From positions 30,308-77,611 of the forward strand of contig CP070678.1 in NCBI GenBank assembly GCA_020352515.1: 47,304 nt of DNA, given 5' to 3'. This DNA is from Phycisphaerales bacterium. Lineage in GTDB: Bacteria > Planctomycetota > Phycisphaerae > Sedimentisphaerales > Anaerobacaceae. Every line of letters starts with the position of its first letter. Position 1 is the first letter of the stretch. Of this stretch, positions 22,772-32,025 are shown one piece after another. The notes beneath the pieces were generated by a model. It was given only the letters and a program-made list of their open reading frames with translations. It did not search any database and was not told the origin of the DNA. A program made the position numbers and the translations under genes.

Positions 22772-25072
22772 CTATGAGCTGCCCGTGTTATCATGTGAGC
22801 TTGGCAACGGCAGCAGCATCTTTCGCCGGGCTCGCCTCGTGCCCTTTCTTGCTCTCGCGTAGCGCCCATAGTAGCTGTAGCCGTAATGGTAGTAACTCTG
22901 CCCGGCATCGACATTGCTCAAAACCGTGCCCAAAAGCTTTGCATTTGCCTGCGCCAGCCGTTTCTTCGCCTCTTTCAGGTCGGGAGTCTTGGTTTGCCCT
23001 GCGAAGCACGTCAGTATCACCGCGTCTCCGATTCGCGCCCACAACAGCGCGTCTGGAAAAGCCAGCATTGGAGGAGTGTCGATAATCACGTGCTCGTAGT
23101 CTCCGCTTATTGTCTCTATGAGTTGAGCCGTCTGCGGAGAGGCCAGCAGCTCGAAAGCACCGGTGCTCTTGCGAATATCGGCCCCCAGAACGTCGAGGCC
23201 CTCGGATACCGTTGTGAGAACCGCCTGAGCAGGCTGCCGGCCTGAAAGCAGGCTCTGCACGGTCAGTGAGCCCTTCGGAAGGCCCAAAAGGTGTGCGATA
23301 TCCGGTTTTCTAAGGTCGCCGTCTATCAGGAGAACCTTCTTGCCCGAACGCGACATGCTCAGCGCAAGATTGATGCAGAAAGTCGTCTTGCCCTCCCTCA
23401 TGCCGGGGCTCGTGACCACCAGCTTTCGGGGCATCCCGCTTCCATTGAGCAGACCCAAATTGGCACGAATGGTCTGGTAGTCACCGGTGACAAGCTCCGG
23501 CAGGCGCGCCGGTTTGACGGTTTGAGAGCTTGTCGTGGTTCCTAATACCCGGACACCGATGTGCCTGGCAACGTCTTCGGCCGTCCGAACGCTGTGATCG
23601 GCTTTGTCCCTCAGATAAGCCAAAAGCGAACCCAGCGCCAGACCACCGAAGACAAGCGCCGCGCTATACTTGACCCGCTTGTCGCGGATATAGGAAGTAT
23701 CAGCGTAGTAGGCGATGGTGACTCTGCCGGGACGCTTGAGCTCCAGCTTTAGCTCTTGTATACGCCGCTCAATCTTCTCCTTGAGCTCTTTCGCCATCGC
23801 CATCTGGTCTCTGAGGTTCTGAATCATTATCTGGGTACGCCCGAGTCCGATGGTTTCAATGTCCTCCTTCGCCAGTCTCTCGCTGAGCTGTTTCTCATAC
23901 GCTCGCGTTTGCTCAAGCTCGGTCTGGGCATTGAGGAGTTCCGAGCTGCCCGCTCTGGCCGCTTCTTTCGCTATCAGCTCGTCAAAGTCCTTGCCCGTCT
24001 GTTTTTTCTTGGCTTCGAAGCTCTTCTCCAGAGCGGCAAGAAGCTCTTCTTTGTGCGTGACTTCCTGGCTTCCGGCCGCATACGTCTGCCTGGCGACGAT
24101 GATATCCTGCTCGAGTTGTACAATATTGGCCGTCAACGCCGCCAATGCCGGGTCTCTATTGACGTACTCTTCCCGCATCTTCAACATCTCTTGAGGCGGA
24201 ATGGGCTCCGGCTCCTTCGTCTCAAGTATCTTCACGTGAGCCTCAAGGTAGATTCTCCTGGCTTCAACCTCGGTCAGGGTGGTCAGCAGCTTTGCAACGC
24301 GCTGGAGCTTCATGTCATGCCGCGGGGCAAGGTTGGCATCGCCGAATTCCTGCGCCAGCGAACTGATCTGGTCTCGTTGCGAGGCGATTTCTCTTTCGAG
24401 AACCTTACGCTCATCCTCCAGCGTGGCCAGTTCGCTGTCCCTTTCCTCGGAGAGATTCGTGCCCTCCACGGCCATGTAATTGCGGATGAAGGAATCGACG
24501 ATCTGTTCGGCCTCCCGAGGTTTTGGGCTTTGCACTGTGACCTTTATCAACTGGCTTCTGCGGCTCTGGGTGGCCGAAATGACCCCATCGAGAATCGCTT
24601 GTTTCAGAGCCGCGGCGATATCGGGCTTGCCTTGTATGTTGTTGAGTGTCTGTTTCAGCCTCGCAGACAGACTGTTGGATTGGTCTTCGAAGAACGTCAG
24701 GTTCTTGTCTTTTAATTCGTCGGCCACCCTTTGAACAACATCTGTGCTGACTATCATTTCGGCCTGCGTGTTGACGAAGCTCTCGTACGCCGAAGTGCCG
24801 CCCAGGTCCTCTTTCTCCCCTGATATGATCTTTGTGAGCACCGGAGCAACCTTAATCGCTCCTGTTACGCTGTACAGAGGTTTGATGAACAGCCACACTG
24901 CCGGAATGCCGGCGCCGGCCAGCAGGATGAATACCAGCATGACAATGTACCACCGACGAAGAATCGCCCCAATCAAATGGGAGGCGCCACGAGATTCCGG
25001 CTCGCTGCTCACGACCTCTCCAATGGGCTTTTCTACGATTACCTGGTCAAGATATTTTTCGAGATTGTTCAT
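22772..25072 (-). CDS. Wzc-type chain-length regulator and BY-kinase
   Basis: 766 residues. A Wzz-type domain is flanked by transmembrane helices at about 42-63 and 468-486, with a long coiled-coil periplasmic region between. The cytoplasmic kinase starts near 530: Walker A SPGMREGKTT (555-564), Walker A' VLLIDGDLRKPD (580-591), Walker B HVIIDTPP (661-668). A Tyr cluster YYHYGYSYYGRY (727-738) near the C terminus is the expected autophosphorylation region. BY-kinases cycle between phosphorylated and dephosphorylated states to control polymer length and export with Wza. AGGAGT lies 8 bases before the ATG, and the gene follows the exosortase by 12 bases. Confidence 0.93.
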   Translation of the reverse strand: MNNLEKYLDQVIVEKPIGEVVSSEPESRGASHLIGAILRRWYIVMLVFILLAGAGIPAVWLFIKPLYSVTGAIKVAPVLTKIISGEKEDLGGTSAYESFVNTQAEMIVSTDVVQRVADELKDKNLTFFEDQSNSLSARLKQTLNNIQGKPDIAAALKQAILDGVISATQSRRSQLIKVTVQSPKPREAEQIVDSFIRNYMAVEGTNLSEERDSELATLEDERKVLEREIASQRDQISSLAQEFGDANLAPRHDMKLQRVAKLLTTLTEVEARRIYLEAHVKILETKEPEPIPPQEMLKMREEYVNRDPALAALTANIVQLEQDIIVARQTYAAGSQEVTHKEELLAALEKSFEAKKKQTGKDFDELIAKEAARAGSSELLNAQTELEQTRAYEKQLSERLAKEDIETIGLGRTQIMIQNLRDQMAMAKELKEKIERRIQELKLELKRPGRVTIAYYADTSYIRDKRVKYSAALVFGGLALGSLLAYLRDKADHSVRTAEDVARHIGVRVLGTTTSSQTVKPARLPELVTGDYQTIRANLGLLNGSGMPRKLVVTSPGMREGKTTFCINLALSMSRSGKKVLLIDGDLRKPDIAHLLGLPKGSLTVQSLLSGRQPAQAVLTTVSEGLDVLGADIRKSTGAFELLASPQTAQLIETISGDYEHVIIDTPPMLAFPDALLWARIGDAVILTCFAGQTKTPDLKEAKKRLAQANAKLLGTVLSNVDAGQSYYHYGYSYYGRYARARKGTRRARRKMLLPLPSSHDNTGSS

Positions 25073-25084
25073 TTTGGCGTACTC

Positions 25085-27073
25085 CTATTGGAGCGGCCCG
25101 GATTGCCGCGTGATTATTACCTTCTGTTGCTGCGTCGGGGGCACCGTGAGTTTCGCCAGCAGCCACAACTCGCCGACTATCGCGGCCAGGGCGAGCGGCA
25201 TCATGGCGTAGCCGCCGAAGTCGTGGAATATTCCCTGCCAGTGCTGACCCTCGAGAAAAGTAAAGGCGACTGCGGTTATCGTTAGCCGTATTGTATTGCA
25301 CACCAGCGCTATCGGCAGGCTCGAGGCGAGAATGAGGAGCTTTTCCCACCACGCCCTCTTGACCAGCAGGACTACGAGTCCGCTAATCACGAAGAACGCC
25401 GTGACCATTCTCAATCCATTGCATGCCTCAGCTACCGCAACGCTTGACTGGCCGATGTGGATAATATTACCTTCCCTGACCACGTCATAACCCGCAGTCT
25501 CCAGGCAGAATACCGCCGATTTCGTGGCCCAGCTCTGGAGCGGCTGGGTTATCATGCCCTGGACACGGGTGGGCCATGGCAACATTAGAAACAAAAACAG
25601 CCATATTGTAAAGACCCTTCTGAAAAGCCGCCAGCCGAGCAAGAGCAGCACGATCGCAGCCACGGCCAGAGCCAGCGACAGTCTCTCAGCGGAACCATAC
25701 ATGTAAAACAGGCCGAAGAACCTGAACCATTGAGCGGCCAGAAATGCAAGCACACCCCACAGAATTGATGGTCTGAGGGGGCATTTGGCCAGGGCCTTCC
25801 GCCGGGACCATAGAACGTAGGCGGCAAGAAAGGGAACCAGCAGCCCGCTTGAGTATTCGTCGCTTCTTTGCCATATAAGCCATATATCTGTGAGGGTCGG
25901 CCCGTACGACCAAAGAAGTGCCGCCAGGACGATGGCGACGCCAAGCCAGACGGCCGGGCCGCTGGGCGTCCGCACGGAATCCGGCGTTTTAGCTTTGAAC
26001 CCGGCTGCTTTCGGCTCTACGGCGCCCTGCAGCCTGCCTGTCACCGTTCCTGCTGCTGCTCTCATGGTCTTTACAGTACGTCTCAAGAGCCCTGCCTGTT
26101 TGAATTCTATTGATTCATCGTCCACAACCGTTCTATCGCCTACCACTACCTCATAATCGACCAGAGACCGTCGAACTTCACAACTATCGCCGATTTTTGA
26201 GCCATCCCAAATAACGCTATTTATTATGACGCTATCCTTGCCGAGGCCGACATTACTTCCAATTACCGCCGGTCCGAGAATAACCACTCCCTGTGAGATT
26301 GATGTGTTATCTCCAATCAACACCGGCCCCGAGATTGTTGTGTCGGGGTGGATTTGGGCATTGGCCCCTATCCACGAATTTCCAGGGCCGTTCGCTTCGA
26401 GCCTCTTGAAATGTTTGTCCGGCCGCCGGTTTTCTTCCAGGTAGCGGTCGATAGCCAGCAGATATCCGTGCCGATCGCGAAAATTGCCCGCGTGTTGTGG
26501 CAACTCGGCGGCGTGAACGCTTTCGCCGGCGGCAACGATCTTGGGGATCAGGCCCTCCTTGATGTCGAAGTAGCCTTCCTCGGGAATATGCCCCAGAACT
26601 GAACGGTTACAGAGGCATATCCCGGATGCCTCCCTCAGCCTGCCGCCTTGTTTATTAAAGGGATTCAACATTACCGTCAGACTGGAACCGCCCGCAAGAT
26701 GGGCTTTGAGCAGAAAGTCCACTTTGGGCAGAGATACCATGGCCGCCGGCAGTACCAGCACAACTTCGCTGGATCCGCCTCGGGCGGCATTGCGCAGGCT
26801 TCCGGCGGTCCCGGCGGGGAGTTGCTCATCTATAAACTCAAGCTCAATCCTATCGTCTACGTGAATCGATTTGGCCAGCAGCCGGCCGTCGCCATCGGAG
26901 CAAATAGAGGCCTTTGTCACGCCTTGCTCGGCCAGAGAGCATACAAGGCGCTCCAGTGCCGGCCTTCCCGCCACCGGCCAAAGAGCCGCCGGAAGCCGGG
27001 CCGCCACCGGAAATCGCCCGAAGTCGCGGCCGCCCGAAAGTATCACAACCTCGATGGAAGGGTCGCTACCCAT
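25085..27073 (-). CDS. Exosortase fused to degenerate nucleotidyltransferase-like and LbH domains
   Basis: 662 residues. Residues 375-645 form a multi-spanning exosortase: SDEYSSGLLVPFLAAYVLW near the first helices, then the catalytic triad Cys551 (EACNGLRM), Arg596 (CNTIRLTI) and His617 (FHDFGGYAMM). It would cleave PEP-CTERM signals in the inner membrane. Residues 8-215 resemble an NDP-sugar nucleotidyltransferase (VVILSGG, LWPVAGRPALERLV, GTAGSLRNA), but GGxGTRL is replaced by GGRDFGRF and the usual PK lysine is absent, so catalysis is doubtful. Residues 234-320 are a left-handed beta-helix (WIGANAQIHPD, VLIGDNTSIS, AVIGSNVGLG). The fusion is in one uninterrupted frame. Confidence 0.9.
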   Translation of the reverse strand: MGSDPSIEVVILSGGRDFGRFPVAARLPAALWPVAGRPALERLVCSLAEQGVTKASICSDGDGRLLAKSIHVDDRIELEFIDEQLPAGTAGSLRNAARGGSSEVVLVLPAAMVSLPKVDFLLKAHLAGGSSLTVMLNPFNKQGGRLREASGICLCNRSVLGHIPEEGYFDIKEGLIPKIVAAGESVHAAELPQHAGNFRDRHGYLLAIDRYLEENRRPDKHFKRLEANGPGNSWIGANAQIHPDTTISGPVLIGDNTSISQGVVILGPAVIGSNVGLGKDSVIINSVIWDGSKIGDSCEVRRSLVDYEVVVGDRTVVDDESIEFKQAGLLRRTVKTMRAAAGTVTGRLQGAVEPKAAGFKAKTPDSVRTPSGPAVWLGVAIVLAALLWSYGPTLTDIWLIWQRSDEYSSGLLVPFLAAYVLWSRRKALAKCPLRPSILWGVLAFLAAQWFRFFGLFYMYGSAERLSLALAVAAIVLLLLGWRLFRRVFTIWLFLFLMLPWPTRVQGMITQPLQSWATKSAVFCLETAGYDVVREGNIIHIGQSSVAVAEACNGLRMVTAFFVISGLVVLLVKRAWWEKLLILASSLPIALVCNTIRLTITAVAFTFLEGQHWQGIFHDFGGYAMMPLALAAIVGELWLLAKLTVPPTQQQKVIITRQSGPLQ

Positions 27074-27114
27074 TTAACCTGCTGTCAATATAGAAATCAT
27101 TCCACCAATCATGC

Positions 27115-28068
27115 TCAGACAAACCGTCTAAGGGGAGTCGCCCTCAGAATCGAGGCCAGTATCGCGGACACTGCGAAAACAGTGACTATTTGCACCCATG
27201 GGTTTGCGGTCAGTTTGGATAACAGGCCGGGAGAGTATGAAACCAGCGGGTGAACAAGATAAATGCCGTACGCCAGCGGAGCCAGAGCCTGTGAGATTCT
27301 GTCCTGCCTTCCCTGCCACAGATAGGCGCCGCAAACGAGTGGAACGGCGACAGCGTACTGTACCGTCAGGTGTCTATGGCCCAGCACTTTGAGAGACAGG
27401 CATTCGGCCAATACCGCCAGAGAAATCATGGCCAAGAGGCATTGTCGAATTTGGACGTTACTTACCCGGCGACACTGACCTATGGCGAAACCCAGCGGAA
27501 TTGCCGCCAGTCCGAATAACCACTGCGGAAAGGGCGGCGTTGCAGCAACCGAGGACATCAGAGTCGAACAAACCGGCAGGGCTATCACACCGGTCAGCGC
27601 CGCGGCGCCTGCCGCCACAACAAGTGGGACACTTGAGCTGTGTCGGGCTAACAGGTATATGCATACCGCGGCGAGAAAGGCGTAGGGAAGATACCATAGA
27701 TGGATGTGGGTGCCAACCAGCACCGCCGGCGTACGAAACGTCGCGCTAATCGGGCTCTTTAGCACCAGGGCCTTGCCCAGTTTCAGCAAGCCGTATACGG
27801 CGGACCAGAACAGCCACGGTATAAGCAGGCGCCGCGCCCGTCTTTTGACGAAATCTCCGGGTCCGTGAAGCTCGCTGTGGGTGACGATAAGAGAGCAGAA
27901 GACCAGGAGGAAGATTATGAGTCCCGAATATCCGATGCCTCTTCCGGCCACACTCTCCGTGTGGAACCACACAATGCCAAACGCCGCAAAAATGCGCAGC
28001 CTGTCTATGTTCGCGACACGCTCGCTGCTGTAGCTGCTCTCGGTGGTCGTTGTGAGGGTAGAATTCAT
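27115..28068 (-). CDS. Membrane acyltransferase, acyltransferase-3 family
   Basis: 317 residues with about ten hydrophobic segments. The N-terminal motif NIDRLRIFAAFGIVWFHTE carries the conserved DxLR and His of the acyltransferase-3 (OafA/ExoZ-type) family; later family features include RRARRLLIPWLFWS, HLWYLPYAFLAA and GIYLVHPLVSY. Such enzymes O-acetylate or succinylate sugars across the membrane, so it probably decorates the EPS. The ATG lies one base after the stop of the preceding glycosyltransferase gene. The protein is shorter than many relatives but contains the core. Confidence 0.88.
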   Translation of the reverse strand: MNSTLTTTTESSYSSERVANIDRLRIFAAFGIVWFHTESVAGRGIGYSGLIIFLLVFCSLIVTHSELHGPGDFVKRRARRLLIPWLFWSAVYGLLKLGKALVLKSPISATFRTPAVLVGTHIHLWYLPYAFLAAVCIYLLARHSSSVPLVVAAGAAALTGVIALPVCSTLMSSVAATPPFPQWLFGLAAIPLGFAIGQCRRVSNVQIRQCLLAMISLAVLAECLSLKVLGHRHLTVQYAVAVPLVCGAYLWQGRQDRISQALAPLAYGIYLVHPLVSYSPGLLSKLTANPWVQIVTVFAVSAILASILRATPLRRFV

Positions 28069-28069
28069 T

Positions 28070-28864
28070 TCAAATCGAGTGTGCTTTCCGCATGGCGCGT
28101 TGCGTCTTCGTTTTGATGTAGAATTTGATCCAGCTCAGGATATGGTGAATCGCTGCCGAGCTGCATATAGTCTTTGCGCTTGCCCTTTGATGGTCGTGGA
28201 TCATCTGGCTGTCCGGACAAAAAAGGATGTCCCATCCCTTTTTACGGGCGAAATAACAGGCGTCAACGTCTTCAAAGTAGAGCCTGTAACGAGTGTCGAA
28301 GAGGGCGTTTCCGTTGAATGCGGACCTTCGAATACCCAGTGCTGCGCCCAACAGCCAGTCCACGCTTGAGGTTTCTTTCAGGTCCCGGTCCTGCATCAAG
28401 TGGTGGGCATTGACCCTTTTCCTACCAGGAATCGGAAGACGCCGCGACAGCACCGTACGCCACGTGTAGAAGCGCCTGGCCGAGTGTTGATGCGAGCCGT
28501 CCGGGTTCAGGAGGCAGGGGCCTACTATGGCGGCATCGGGACGCTCGGCAAGGGCCGCAACGAGCGCTTCCAGGCTGCCGGGCAGAACGATAACATCGGG
28601 GTTCAATACGAAGAAGAACTCACCGGCGGTCTGAGCGTACGCCAGATTGTGCCCGGCTCCGAAACCGGCGTTCTTTTTCAGCCGGATAAGATTTACCCGG
28701 GGGTATTTCTCTGCGACCATGTCCGCCGAGCCGTCCTGCGAGTTGTTGTCCACCACAAAAATGCGCCACGTCTCGGGCAGTCCGAGGGACTCTATCCGGG
28801 AGAGGCAGCGGTCAAGAAGGCTCTTCTGGCAGTAGCTGACTATGGAAATAGTGACGTCACTCAT
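28070..28864 (-). CDS. Glycosyltransferase, GT2 family (rhamnosyltransferase-like)
   Basis: 264 residues, GT-A fold. TISIVSYCQKSLLDRCL opens the nucleotide-binding half; IFVVDNNSQDGS and KKNAGFGAGHNLAY follow, and LNPDVIVLPG carries the metal-binding Asp. GAALGIRRSAF and DTRYRLYFEDVDACYFARKKGW match the acceptor part of WbbL-like rhamnosyltransferases. The donor sugar cannot be read from sequence. Its ATG overlaps the stop of the PssE-like gene (ATGA). A strongly basic C terminus may bind the membrane. Confidence 0.9.
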   Translation of the reverse strand: MSDVTISIVSYCQKSLLDRCLSRIESLGLPETWRIFVVDNNSQDGSADMVAEKYPRVNLIRLKKNAGFGAGHNLAYAQTAGEFFFVLNPDVIVLPGSLEALVAALAERPDAAIVGPCLLNPDGSHQHSARRFYTWRTVLSRRLPIPGRKRVNAHHLMQDRDLKETSSVDWLLGAALGIRRSAFNGNALFDTRYRLYFEDVDACYFARKKGWDILFCPDSQMIHDHQRASAKTICSSAAIHHILSWIKFYIKTKTQRAMRKAHSI

Positions 28865-29367
28865 GATTCTCGCCGCGCTCGCTTCCCGGCCTCCACATTC
28901 TCAATAAAAGATTCGACCGTTTGCATAATCCTCTGGCCGCCTTGCTGCCTGACCGGCACGAAATCATCAACGTGCTGAAGTTTTGCGGCAAGCTCCGAGG
29001 TCTCGTAGGCGACCAGAAGAGAGCCTTCCTTCTCAAGCTGCCGGGCAGTTGCGAACTGATGGCCGTTGCTTACCTCGCCCAGGGCCTTTTGACGCGGAAC
29101 GACTACAATTACCTTGTTCTGTCTTAGTGCCTGTATGATGGTGCCCATCCCCGCGTGCGAGATTACGAAGCGCGAGTCCGCTATAAACTTCTCAAACTGC
29201 TTCGGAGAGCAGAAATCGATTGTCCTCATGTTCTTCGGCTTGTAGGACCCATGGCCCGTCTGCGCGGTCACTTCGTTGGCGATAACACCCTGGCCCACGA
29301 GCTCGTCAACGGCGCGGACCAGTCGGTCAAAGCCTTTTGGCCAGTTCCCGGTGGCGACAAAAACCAT
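28861..29367 (-). CDS. Glycosyltransferase catalytic subunit, Alg13/PssE-like
   Basis: 168 residues from ATG 29367, which overlaps the stop of the preceding gene (TGATG); the frame stays open 19 codons upstream but this start is coupled. VFVATGNWPKGFDRLVRAVDEL at the start and FCSPKQFEKFIADSRFVISHAGMGTIIQAL are the C-terminal-half signature of GT28/Alg13 proteins, where the GGxGT-like loop binds the UDP-sugar. VVVPRQKALGEVSNGHQ completes the site. It should act as a complex with the Alg14/PssD-like membrane partner encoded just before it. Confidence 0.88.
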   Translation of the reverse strand: MVFVATGNWPKGFDRLVRAVDELVGQGVIANEVTAQTGHGSYKPKNMRTIDFCSPKQFEKFIADSRFVISHAGMGTIIQALRQNKVIVVVPRQKALGEVSNGHQFATARQLEKEGSLLVAYETSELAAKLQHVDDFVPVRQQGGQRIMQTVESFIENVEAGKRARRES

Positions 29368-29855
29368 CAGAGCAGCCTCCCCAGAAATTGTGCTCGCGGA
29401 AAGAATTTCAGCAGGTCCGGCCATTGCACAATAAACAGGTCCGTGAACGGGTACAACAACCTCGCCGTCAGCGTCGGACTCTCCACCCTGGCCATACTCT
29501 CTATGAATATCAGTTTTGCACCGAAAAGCTTGGCAAACAAGCAGAAGAACACGACTACTCCCGCCCCCGTGGTGATTATCACATCAGGTCGCTCGGCAAG
29601 GGCCGCGTATGCCGATACAACCACTCCGACCACCCAGGAAAGGGGATTGTGCCGGACGATATTGGGAATGGCCCGAATCCGCGTGCTCTTTTTCATCTCG
29701 TCCGCCACATCGCTCGAAAATGTGAAATAGAAGTGGTCGTACTTCTCGTAAAGAGGAGCAAGCTGGCGGGCCTGCACCATGTGTCCGCCCGGAGAGCAGG
29801 CAATGCATATTCGCAATTTACTCGGCTTGCTTTCCAACAGCTTCCACCTCCCCAT
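29367..29855 (-). CDS. Glycosyltransferase membrane subunit, Alg14/PssD-like
   Basis: 162 residues in the longest frame. RICIACSPGGHMVQARQLAPLY is the Alg14 nucleotide-fold opening; PDVIITTGAGVVVFFCLFAKLFGAKLIFIES carries the conserved membrane-associated segment, and a TDLFIVQWPDLLKFFP segment is also typical. A TTG at 29837 preceded by GGAGGTGG is an attractive alternative start and would shorten the protein by six residues. It recruits the catalytic subunit to the membrane. It overlaps the upstream glycosyltransferase gene by 38 bases. Confidence 0.88.
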   Translation of the reverse strand: MGRWKLLESKPSKLRICIACSPGGHMVQARQLAPLYEKYDHFYFTFSSDVADEMKKSTRIRAIPNIVRHNPLSWVVGVVVSAYAALAERPDVIITTGAGVVVFFCLFAKLFGAKLIFIESMARVESPTLTARLLYPFTDLFIVQWPDLLKFFPRAQFLGRLL

Positions 29856-31035
29856 ATTTGCAGTCTGGAAACAATGTGCTCAGCAGCATCCGGACCTTGT
29901 GGTCCCACGTGCTCTCGGCGACCTTTGCCCTCCTTGCTGCAACCAGGGCGTTACAATTCTCCGCGAGAGCCAGCCCAACGGCCTTTGCGAATTCTTCGGG
30001 CGTACGAGCCTCATAGACAACTTCTTTGTATTTGTTAAGCTCCTTGAACGGCGTACTTACCACCGGCTTGCCCAGAGCCAAATATTCCTTCAGCTTTATC
30101 GGATTACAGGCCTCTATCCATTTGTTTCGTTTCCACGGCATGATTGCCACGTCGAAGCATTTGCCGTAGTGCGGAATCTGCTCGTAGGGCCTTTGACCCA
30201 GCATCCAGACGTTCTTTTTCTCTCTCAAAGCGTCGCACTGCGGTGACGGCTGGCCGACCAGCAAAAACGATTTGTCCGCAAGCATATCCGCCAGTTTCTC
30301 CAGAAGCGCAATGTCAGTAGTGTGCTCCGCAAAACCGCCGTAGAAGCCGATAATCGGCCCGGGGATACCGGCGATATCCGACGGCCGCATCGGGTCCTTT
30401 TCGGCCGAGGCGAATAATTCGTAATCCACACCATGATCCAGGTAAAGAGCTTTGCGGCACTGCGGGGATTCTTCTTCGTAGAGGGCGCTGCTCGCGAATA
30501 CCGTCAAGTCGGCAAGCTCCTTCAGTCTCAGGTCGAATCTCTTGATGGTTTCGACATCTACGCCCGGAAATTCCTCGTACCGGTCGGTCCGCTGGTAAAC
30601 GAGCCCGGCCTTTTTCGCTTTGATAGCGGGCTCACAGGCGGCAGGACAGGCGACCCAGACGAGCGGGTTGCTGATTCCGAGCCGCCGCTCGATACGTCCG
30701 ATTTGGCCGGCCATAACCGCGTTGTTGAGCGACCTGGCCCACGAGACGTGGTGAACCGGCAGAGAGAACGGACTATAGACCCAGAAGCCTCCGTCGCCGA
30801 GCTTGGCGCCCTTGAATATGCTCTTGCCCTTTCTGATAAGCTTCTGAACGAACTTCCTGCCCTCCGTCACTTTGGGCTTTTGCATAACGATGGAGTTTAC
30901 ATAAAGCGTGGTCCAGGTCTTTGCGAACCTGCGCATCAACTGCATGTCGATGTGCCCGCGATTGTGATACCACCAATCCTCGCCGCCGAAGCAGACAACG
31001 CCGTCAAATTCTTGGTTGTGCGTCATGTCAGTCAC
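29818..31035 (-). CDS. Glycosyltransferase, GT-B fold (GT1/GT4-like)
   Basis: 405 residues. N-terminal VVCFGGEDWWYHNRGHIDMQLMRR and C-terminal IIGFYGGFAEHTTDIALLEKLA, then FLLVGQPSP, NVWMLGQRPYEQIPHY, VAIMPWKRNKWIEACNPIKLKEYLALGKPVVST, the donor-binding half of GT-B enzymes (the NPIKLKEYLA...GKPVV motif resembles the E-x7-E type). It resembles proteins annotated as UDP-galactopyranose mutase-associated or teichuronic acid transferases; the sugar is not known. Start GTG 31035 overlaps the preceding stop; ATG 31026 is an alternative. Confidence 0.88.
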   Translation of the reverse strand: MTDMTHNQEFDGVVCFGGEDWWYHNRGHIDMQLMRRFAKTWTTLYVNSIVMQKPKVTEGRKFVQKLIRKGKSIFKGAKLGDGGFWVYSPFSLPVHHVSWARSLNNAVMAGQIGRIERRLGISNPLVWVACPAACEPAIKAKKAGLVYQRTDRYEEFPGVDVETIKRFDLRLKELADLTVFASSALYEEESPQCRKALYLDHGVDYELFASAEKDPMRPSDIAGIPGPIIGFYGGFAEHTTDIALLEKLADMLADKSFLLVGQPSPQCDALREKKNVWMLGQRPYEQIPHYGKCFDVAIMPWKRNKWIEACNPIKLKEYLALGKPVVSTPFKELNKYKEVVYEARTPEEFAKAVGLALAENCNALVAARRAKVAESTWDHKVRMLLSTLFPDCKYGEVEAVGKQAE

Positions 31036-32012
31036 TGTTTACGCCTAAACCCGTCGCCCCTGGCGCAGAGTCCTCTGTAACCGGAAGATATAAGTCGGGA
31101 CATCCCGGCCAAATACGTCTTTAGTCTCATCTGAGAATAGTCGGTTCTTTTGACAACGTACCTGAGCAGCCATATAGGAACCCGTACCGCGAAGAAGAGC
31201 CACACCAGGACGCAGGCCGCCCGGTATTTCAGCCTGCCATGGTGCTTGTGCATGAATTGCAGGACGCTTGCCCTCAACTGCAGCGACATTTCAAGGGGGA
31301 CCTGCCTGCTGCTCTGCCCGCCGAGATGAATGATCTGGGCGTCTGGTGTGAAAAGCACCTTCCAGCCGGCTTTCTTGAAACGATAGCACCAGTCAGTCTC
31401 CTCCCCGTACACGAAAAACTGCTCGTCCATCCGGCCGACCTGCTCGGTCGCTTCGCGCCGGACAAGCATGAAACAGCCGGTCACGACATCAACCTCCCGA
31501 ACATTGTCTCTATCCCACCAGGTCATCTGCTCCCGCCCGAAAAACCTGCTGCGCGGCAGAAGCTTGTACAAGTAAGTGCTCGAAAGCACCATGTTCAATA
31601 GCGAGGGGAACATGAAACACGTCCGCTGCAACGTCCGGTCCCCGTTCAAAACGCGGCAGCCCACCACGGCGGCCTCCGGGTGACCCTCGGCGAAGGCGAC
31701 CGCCTTGCCTATCGCCTTGTCGAGTACTATCGTATCGGAGTTCAGTAACAGGATATAGCGGCCTTTGGCCGCGGCAATGCCCTGGTTGTTGGCCGCGGCA
31801 AACCCGCGGTTCTCCGAGTTCTCTATGACAGAGACCTGCGGGAAATCCGCCTTGACCATCTCGACAGACCCATCGGTCGATGCGTTGTCTATGACGATTA
31901 CCTCGACGCCCAGCTCCCCGGCCTGCTCGACCACAGACCGCAGACAGTCACGCAGAAGGCTCCTCGTGTTCCACGATACTATTATGACGGTGACGTCGGT
32001 CATGTCCTGCAA
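31032..32012 (-). CDS. Glycosyltransferase, GT2 family (WbbL-like)
   Basis: 326 residues. VTVIIVSWNTRSLLRDCL, VIVIDNASTDGSVEMV, NRGFAAANNQGI, LLLNSDTIVLD, VDVVTGCFMLVRREA and FFVYGEETDWCYRFKKAGW follow the order of WbbL-like rhamnosyltransferases. A membrane-prone segment lies near the C terminus (CVLVWLFFAVRVPIWLL). It has the same fold as the enzyme at 28070-28864 and probably adds a different residue. TTG 32012 is taken as start; ATG 32003 is possible, but its ribosome site is too close. Confidence 0.9.
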   Translation of the reverse strand: MQDMTDVTVIIVSWNTRSLLRDCLRSVVEQAGELGVEVIVIDNASTDGSVEMVKADFPQVSVIENSENRGFAAANNQGIAAAKGRYILLLNSDTIVLDKAIGKAVAFAEGHPEAAVVGCRVLNGDRTLQRTCFMFPSLLNMVLSSTYLYKLLPRSRFFGREQMTWWDRDNVREVDVVTGCFMLVRREATEQVGRMDEQFFVYGEETDWCYRFKKAGWKVLFTPDAQIIHLGGQSSRQVPLEMSLQLRASVLQFMHKHHGRLKYRAACVLVWLFFAVRVPIWLLRYVVKRTDYSQMRLKTYLAGMSRLISSGYRGLCARGDGFRRKQ

Positions 32013-32025
32013 GTGCCTGATCCTC

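Noticed and set aside
26348..27253. Plus-strand frames opposite the exosortase fusion
   Set aside because: They are shadows of the minus-strand gene, which has coherent domains across its whole length.
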